The notes beneath the pieces are model-generated. The model was given only the letters and a program-made list of their open reading frames with translations, was not told where the DNA came from and ran no database searches. Source: Tritrichomonas foetus (Eukaryota > Parabasalia > Tritrichomonadida > Tritrichomonadidae). From it: a stretch of 64,000 bases of DNA. Shown here piece after piece: positions 58,917 through 64,000 of this stretch. Both the position numbers and the translations under genes were made by a program. The stretch is from NCBI GenBank assembly GCA_001839685.1, contig MLAK01000134.1, forward strand, positions 47,758 to 111,757, written 5' to 3'. The first letter of the stretch is position 1; each line of letters begins with the position of its first letter.

Positions 58917-61900
58917 ATGAATGAGACAGCGAATCTTCCTGCCTCACCTCAAGTCGCTCATTCTGAAGTTCGTGGCGCACTAAGGGGTTATCAAGAACGC
59001 CTCACAGAGAAATACAATTCAATTTTATATAAACTCGAAGCAACAGCAAATTCGATCTCTTCAGAAACGAGCGATTTCATTCTCGAGCAAATTCGTGAAT
59101 TCTTTTCACTTAAAAATGAAATTTCTGAAACCAGAGAAAATTTAATTCAGAGTTTGAGCAATACAAATGAAGAATTTTTCGCCATCAAAGAAAAAATAGA
59201 AAACGATGGAAATTTGTTAATCAATAAAGCAATAGAACTCAGAAATATTTGTATTGAACGATACGACGCTTCATTTCTCTCATTACAGCCATTCATTGAT
59301 GAAGCATTTGATGAATGCAAAGACTTTCGAATGCAACTTCCAGACCCACTTATTGAAAAGTTGCCTTTTTTAGTGAAAAGATTGAATAGGAAATACCTTT
59401 CAAATAAGAAGGTTTTGTTAGAAAAACTCTTTTTGAATGAATTTGAATCGAGAGAAAGCTTAGAAATTGCTATTCAAAAAGTTTCAGAAGGTCAAGATGC
59501 TTGGAGAAATCACCTTGTTGATACTTTAAATAATGATGCAAAAGTTCAACTCGATTATCATTATCCAATCGATTTTGAAACAATTTACGAAGATTTTGCA
59601 CGCGATGAACAAAAGTTTATTTTATGTTTTAAGAAGAACTTCGATAACTTCCAAACGATAGCTCCGCCTGAGAAATTCAAGCCAGAAGATTTAACTGAAT
59701 GGAAAAATGAAGTCGATGAAATTTTAGAACTCCACCAAAACTTCGTAAATCAATTCAAAACGAAAATCGAAGCAAAAATTCATGAACGAGAAGAGAAAAA
59801 TGTGAAAATTATTGAAAATATTCAAGAAAGATTAAAAGAATGGAAAACTGAAGAAGAAATTGAAGAATTAATCGCATGGTTAAAGCCAATTAAAGAATTG
59901 ACAACTAAAGTTAACACAGAATTCGTTAAGCGCTTAAATAAGTATTGGAATAATCGAACAGATTCATTGAAAAAGATATTTGATCATATTAGTGAGTTCA
60001 TTTCAAATATTATGAATAGTTATTATGGTTTTAATATTTCCGTTGATGAAGATAAAGAAAAATGCAAAGAAACAATAGATGAATTCGATAAAGAAATGCA
60101 ACAAAAAGTAACAGAACTGGAAGAAAAAGTGGCAAGTCAAGTTGAAACAATTAATAATGCAGTTAATGAAAAAGAAATTGAAAATTTAATCGAAAGTGTA
60201 AAATCTAACTTAACTGCAATTGAAGACCAATATCGAGAATTTTACACAAAATCAATTGCTGCACTCGATGAACGTCCTGGAATCGTGAATTCATTTTTCG
60301 AAACACGTGAAAAAGAACTTCTTGAATTAATGAAATTAAGTAAAACAGTTATTGAAAGTAATACATCAAATAAAGGAACAGCCAAAAATTCTGCTACAAA
60401 TAAAAAGGATCGAAGACCAACAAGACAAAAAGAAAAGAAAGTCAATACAGATGGTTTTTCATTTAATATTGGTGATAATTCAAAGTTTGAAGAAACTGAA
60501 ATCCTTGAATTGATTCCTGAAACACCTGAATATGAAGATACTCTTGATGATGACGAAGATGACACATATTTAAACACAAAATCAACTTCACGAATGAGTA
60601 AAAATTCAAGAATGAGTAAAATTTCATCGGCTAGAGGGAAATCACCACCACGAGGAAGATCACCACCGAAGAAACCACCGCCTAAAAAAACGCCAGCTAA
60701 AAAACCACCACCAAAGAAAGGAGCTCCAGGAAAGAAAGGTGGAGCTGGTAAGAAAGGACAAGCCCCTGAACCAGAAGAATTGGAAATGCCGGAACTTAAA
60801 TTATTTGAAATGGTTCCACAAATTAATCATAAGCCTGCAATTGCAATTTACATTCCACAAAATTCAGAAATTAGCGATTTCGTTAATCCATTAAGACAGG
60901 CAATTTTTGCACAACTTCACGGATTTTATACTCATGCTTCCCAAGATGCAGAATACACCGAATTACGTCAACAACTCGTTGAGCAATTAAATGAACGTTT
61001 ACGAGTTCATGCACCACGTGCGGGATCTATGGATCTGAATGTTGGTCAAGCAAGATTATCACAACTCGATAAAACGAAAAGGGATATCGAATTACATTTC
61101 AGACAAACTGTTCTTAATTTCAATACTGAATATAAACTTGTTACAAAACATCTTGATGATCGAAATGATAAAATTAAAGGTGACTGCGAGAAATTAAAAC
61201 GATTTATTGAATTATTGAACGAACAAAAACAATCCAAAGGATTTAATCAACTTCAAGCTCAATTAAAATTAGAAGAAAAGAAATTTAATTCGAATTATGA
61301 ACAATTTAATGAAATAACAGATAAAGAAATAAATACAATGATGACGAATTATAATAATGTTAATGAACGATTTAACAGTACAATTTCCACATTTTCAAAT
61401 GAAGAAAAGGAGTATTGTCAAAATATGACGAATAAAATGAATAGTCAAGTAAATGAGCTCTTTAATCAATTAAATGCAAAGGTAACTGAAATTCGAAAAG
61501 AAATTGAAAATCAACGTGATTCAATTGATGCCGAATTTGAAGAGCTTTTACCAATTCATAAAAGCGATGTTGTTTTCATTGAATCCTTAAGACAAGCTTT
61601 AAATTCTGCACGTGTTAAATATGACTCTCTTAAATATAAAAATAAGCAAAGTGATAATGAAGTAACACATGCAATAGAAATATTGAAAAATGCAATCACT
61701 GACGAAGTAAATAATTCACCTGAAAATGCAATAAATAGGCAATTTGAAGCCCTTGATCTTGTAAGATTATTGATTGTTAAACGGTCGAAATATTTAGGCA
61801 TTTTGAAGTCAAAAATTTCTGCTGAACCTATTTTAGTTAATATTGATTTCTCTATTAAATTTGAAAATGATGATCAGCCTAACTCAAAGAAGAAATTAAC

Positions 61901-63077
61901 AAGGAAAAACTCCAAAAATAGAAAATCCGTAAAAGTAACACCAACTGATTCTTCTGATTCAATGATTGACTTTGATGTAACTCTTCATAGTCAAATTGCG
62001 CAGATTGGAAACGATCTTCTTGATGAAGTGAACAGCCATGCAAATCCATATTACCGTGATTTAAAGAAAAGAACGCTTGGAATTACACGAAAAGAAGAAA
62101 TTTGTGAAGATTTGAAATCCTGCCAAGCGAAAATTAAAGAAGAATGGAATAAAATCACTGAAGATTCCAAAGAAATTATTGCACAATCATCTGAAAAAGT
62201 AACACATCAAATGAATGAATCTGTGAGAGTTGCACGTGATACAATTTCTATAATTTATCAAAATGTATCGAAGCATTTTAATGATACTGCAATTGAATAT
62301 CGAAAAGACATTCAAGAATCTTTTGAAAAAGAATTAGAAGACTTGTCACAGAAACTAAATCAATTGAAACTAAGGTTAGTTCCATCTTTATCTGATGCAA
62401 ATCGTGATCAAGACTTTAAAGATTTAATGAAAGAAGAAATTGATCGTGAAATAGAAGAAAAGAAAGCAATTGATTCATTTATTGACACAGTTATGGATTC
62501 TGAAAATATAATGATGAAAAGCTTCTTGATTCATTTACCAACAATTACGAGATATTGTCTACAAATGTTTGATTCATTTGTGATGACAGAAGATCTCGAA
62601 AAATGTAAAATGGTTCAAGCTGAACGTGTTTCAATGAAGCAAATGCTCATGAATATGAAAAGAAAAGAAGGTGATGCGCCATTTAGTGAAAACAGACCTG
62701 CTTTTCGAATGAGGAAATGGCCACAATTGAATGCTTGTATGCCTTCAATGGATTTCATGACAGCCGTTCAAAATCCAAGAATTAGTGATAACTTTTCTCG
62801 AAAGACAAAAAAGGCTTATGGTGCAAAAAAGACAATCGAGCCAGCAGCATGTATTGAAAAATTGATCCAATTGGAGAGTTTGGATACTGGATTAAGTCGT
62901 GGTGCAATTGTTGAACAAGAGAAATGTTATGAATTATATGAAGCTGAGCTATCTGAAAGAATTGAAACTTGCAGAGCTATTGTTGATGAATATAAAGCAA
63001 AAGCTGCTGAATTGAACCAGAATTGGAGGCAATGTTCACTCAAACTCAAACCAAATTATATTTTTGAACCTGTATAA
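58917..63077 (+). CDS. large coiled-coil protein, CCDC180-like
   Basis: A 1,386-residue protein starting at ATG 58917. A long helical N-terminal half (about 10-500) is followed by a basic Pro/Lys/Gly linker (about 575-630, KSPPRGRSPPKKPPPKK). A second coiled-coil block covers about 650-1200. The C-terminal region is conserved-looking and less repetitive (FLIHLPTITRYCLQMFDSF, FRMRKWPQLNACMPSMDF, NWRQCSLKLKPNYIF). A helical N-terminal domain, a central linker and a distinct C-terminal domain resemble CCDC180 (DUF4455/DUF4456), a protein of ciliated cells, so a flagellar or axonemal structural role is inferred. The family call is tentative; the coiled-coil nature is clear. Confidence 0.6.
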   Translation: MNETANLPASPQVAHSEVRGALRGYQERLTEKYNSILYKLEATANSISSETSDFILEQIREFFSLKNEISETRENLIQSLSNTNEEFFAIKEKIENDGNLLINKAIELRNICIERYDASFLSLQPFIDEAFDECKDFRMQLPDPLIEKLPFLVKRLNRKYLSNKKVLLEKLFLNEFESRESLEIAIQKVSEGQDAWRNHLVDTLNNDAKVQLDYHYPIDFETIYEDFARDEQKFILCFKKNFDNFQTIAPPEKFKPEDLTEWKNEVDEILELHQNFVNQFKTKIEAKIHEREEKNVKIIENIQERLKEWKTEEEIEELIAWLKPIKELTTKVNTEFVKRLNKYWNNRTDSLKKIFDHISEFISNIMNSYYGFNISVDEDKEKCKETIDEFDKEMQQKVTELEEKVASQVETINNAVNEKEIENLIESVKSNLTAIEDQYREFYTKSIAALDERPGIVNSFFETREKELLELMKLSKTVIESNTSNKGTAKNSATNKKDRRPTRQKEKKVNTDGFSFNIGDNSKFEETEILELIPETPEYEDTLDDDEDDTYLNTKSTSRMSKNSRMSKISSARGKSPPRGRSPPKKPPPKKTPAKKPPPKKGAPGKKGGAGKKGQAPEPEELEMPELKLFEMVPQINHKPAIAIYIPQNSEISDFVNPLRQAIFAQLHGFYTHASQDAEYTELRQQLVEQLNERLRVHAPRAGSMDLNVGQARLSQLDKTKRDIELHFRQTVLNFNTEYKLVTKHLDDRNDKIKGDCEKLKRFIELLNEQKQSKGFNQLQAQLKLEEKKFNSNYEQFNEITDKEINTMMTNYNNVNERFNSTISTFSNEEKEYCQNMTNKMNSQVNELFNQLNAKVTEIRKEIENQRDSIDAEFEELLPIHKSDVVFIESLRQALNSARVKYDSLKYKNKQSDNEVTHAIEILKNAITDEVNNSPENAINRQFEALDLVRLLIVKRSKYLGILKSKISAEPILVNIDFSIKFENDDQPNSKKKLTRKNSKNRKSVKVTPTDSSDSMIDFDVTLHSQIAQIGNDLLDEVNSHANPYYRDLKKRTLGITRKEEICEDLKSCQAKIKEEWNKITEDSKEIIAQSSEKVTHQMNESVRVARDTISIIYQNVSKHFNDTAIEYRKDIQESFEKELEDLSQKLNQLKLRLVPSLSDANRDQDFKDLMKEEIDREIEEKKAIDSFIDTVMDSENIMMKSFLIHLPTITRYCLQMFDSFVMTEDLEKCKMVQAERVSMKQMLMNMKRKEGDAPFSENRPAFRMRKWPQLNACMPSMDFMTAVQNPRISDNFSRKTKKAYGAKKTIEPAACIEKLIQLESLDTGLSRGAIVEQEKCYELYEAELSERIETCRAIVDEYKAKAAELNQNWRQCSLKLKPNYIFEPV

Positions 63078-63507
63078 ATTGTTATTTTACATGAAATTTG
63101 TTTTCTTTATTTGTTTCTTCATGTCTTTGTTTGTTTTTTCATGTCTTTGTTTGTTTTTTCATGTCTTTATTTGTTTTTTTCATTTCTTTGTTTGTTTTTT
63201 CATTTCTTTGATATGAAATATAATGTAGTTATTTTTCTATCATTTTAATCATACTGTGTTGTATAATAATCATGACTATACATATTATATCCTAAATAAT
63301 AGAATCAGATTGCAAATTTGACTTTCAGCCAGATATCTATAGAAATAGATATTAGTTTAATACAAATTCAATGATATCATTTACCGATACATTCAATAAT
63401 TAGCGATACATTCAATCATTTCTGTTGCCAGAATTTCTGAAGTTGATTATTTCGTCATTTTCTATGTGAACAAAAAAAATAGCTTATCAAAAAGTTCACA
63501 TTTATAA
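63078..63507. other. AT-rich spacer with a tandem repeat
   Basis: 430 bp between the CCDC180-like and cytochrome b5-like genes. The left third is the 20-bp tandem repeat described separately; the remainder is AT-rich without features. Confidence 0.6.
63101..63212 (+). repeat. about 20-bp tandem repeat, roughly five copies
   Basis: The unit TTTGTTTGTTTTTTCATGTC recurs about five times with drift (CATGTC becomes CATTTC in the later copies). It lies about 25 bp past the stop codon of the CCDC180-like gene and would be in its 3' UTR or just beyond. Confidence 0.8.
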
Positions 63508-63792
63508 ATGGCGAATCGACAAATCAACTGGTTCAAGAACCTAGACCCGCTTCCGTGGCGAGGCGACATCACAAAAGAGGAAATGGCCAAACATAATACG
63601 CGCGATGACTGCTGGTGCTCTTTCAAGGGCTACGTTTACGATTGCACACCATATCTCGACGTCCATCCCGGCGGGCCGATCACAATCATGGATTTTGCAG
63701 GCGACGACATGACGGAGGGCTTCATGGAGAGGCACAAGTGGGTTTCGCCGACGCTTTTCGAGAAATTGAAGATCGGAAAGCTTGTTCAGTGA
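63508..63792 (+). CDS. cytochrome b5-like heme-binding domain protein
   Basis: A 94-residue protein starting at ATG 63508, essentially a single cytochrome b5 domain (TKEEMAKHNTRDDCWCSFKGYVYDCTPYLDVHPGG ... FMERHKW). The two axial heme ligands are His53 in HPGG and His76 in ERHKW. There is no C-terminal membrane anchor, so it is a soluble form. Cytochrome b5 shuttles electrons to desaturases and other reductases. In trichomonads, which lack a complete heme pathway, its role is uncertain, and imported heme is required. Its GC content is much above the surroundings, so lateral acquisition or strong codon selection is possible. Confidence 0.9.
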   Translation: MANRQINWFKNLDPLPWRGDITKEEMAKHNTRDDCWCSFKGYVYDCTPYLDVHPGGPITIMDFAGDDMTEGFMERHKWVSPTLFEKLKIGKLVQ

Positions 63793-63904
63793 AACTCCAT
63801 ATTTTATCTCTCGAATACTAGGTTCCTATTGCCTTTTAGTAAAAAGTGGAATATTATCGAAAAAATCCTTGAATTTCGTTTTTTTGGTTACTGCTGATGA
63901 ACCT

Positions 63905-64000
63905 TTTTGTGGAATGAATTCTTTTATGGAATGAATTCTTTTGTGGAATGAATTCTTTTGTGGAATGAATTCTTTTGTGGAATGAATTCATTCCACAAAA
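63905..64000. repeat. 17-bp tandem array ending in a 28-bp perfect palindrome
   Basis: Five exact-period copies of TTTTGTGGAATGAATTC (the second has an A for G change) occupy 63905-63989. The last copy continues into its own reverse complement, so 63973-64000 is a perfect 28-bp palindrome at the window's edge. The array may continue outside, in inverted orientation. Confidence 0.95.

Noticed and set aside
1..64000. CRISPR array, rRNA operon or bacterial-type operon
   Set aside because: No regularly spaced unique spacers, no rRNA motifs, and genes are singly spaced eukaryotic units.

Overview
The window looks like nuclear DNA of a trichomonad (parabasalid) protist, most likely a Tritrichomonas-type genome. 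The evidence is: very AT-rich spacers; long uninterrupted ORFs with the standard stop codons and no recognisable introns; several starts preceded within about 12 nt by a TCATTA initiator as in trichomonads; and gene families typical of these parasites (ankyrin, BTB-like and Sel1/RCC1-kinase proteins, single-pass surface proteins with N-terminal hydrophobic leaders). An IFT88 homologue and a kinesin-8 fit a flagellated eukaryote. The species itself is an inference.

Layout. 1-582: truncated kelch-repeat gene (-). 2.2-4.4 kb: IFT88 (-). 6.1-10.6 kb: a small unknown gene and a Sel1-repeat pseudokinase (-), with a 3'-end relic of the latter just downstream. 10.8-12.3 kb: GH20 beta-N-acetylhexosaminidase (+). 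13.0-18.2 kb: a tandem pair of RCC1-repeat/protein-kinase fusions (+); the first has DFR in place of DFG. 18.4-27.5 kb: a membrane protein, an ankyrin-RhoGEF protein and a kinesin-8, all on -. 27.9-33.4 kb: a small unknown gene (+), then a large surface-protein gene (-) split by a 2,010-bp pogo/Tc1-mariner-type transposon. The transposon has perfect 42-bp inverted repeats and a TA target duplication, and removing it restores the reading frame. 33.6-37.2 kb: two membrane proteins (+) and a decayed tandem copy of the second. 37.5-43.4 kb: a 1,975-residue coiled-coil protein (-). 43.8-45.9 kb: a Sel1-repeat pseudogene and an orphan transmembrane-tail relic. 46.2-48.2 kb: a CAMKK-like kinase (-). 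48.85-48.98 kb: a candidate U5-like snRNA downstream of a CCCATAA box. 49.7-55.7 kb: an intact ankyrin gene, a broken BTB-like/ankyrin gene and a further relic. 56.1-63.8 kb: a BTB-like coiled-coil protein, ribosomal protein eS30 (-), a CCDC180-like coiled-coil protein and a cytochrome b5-domain protein. The right edge is a 17-bp tandem array ending in a perfect palindrome.

The genes are independent eukaryotic transcription units, not operons. Flagellar/cytoskeletal functions (IFT88, kinesin-8, the large coiled-coil proteins), signalling (four kinase-domain proteins and a RhoGEF) and surface proteins dominate. Gene decay is frequent: at least six broken or relic copies, mostly of repeat-protein families, lie next to or near intact relatives. 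The best new leads are the frame-neutral transposon insertion, the candidate U5-like snRNA and the DFR kinase.
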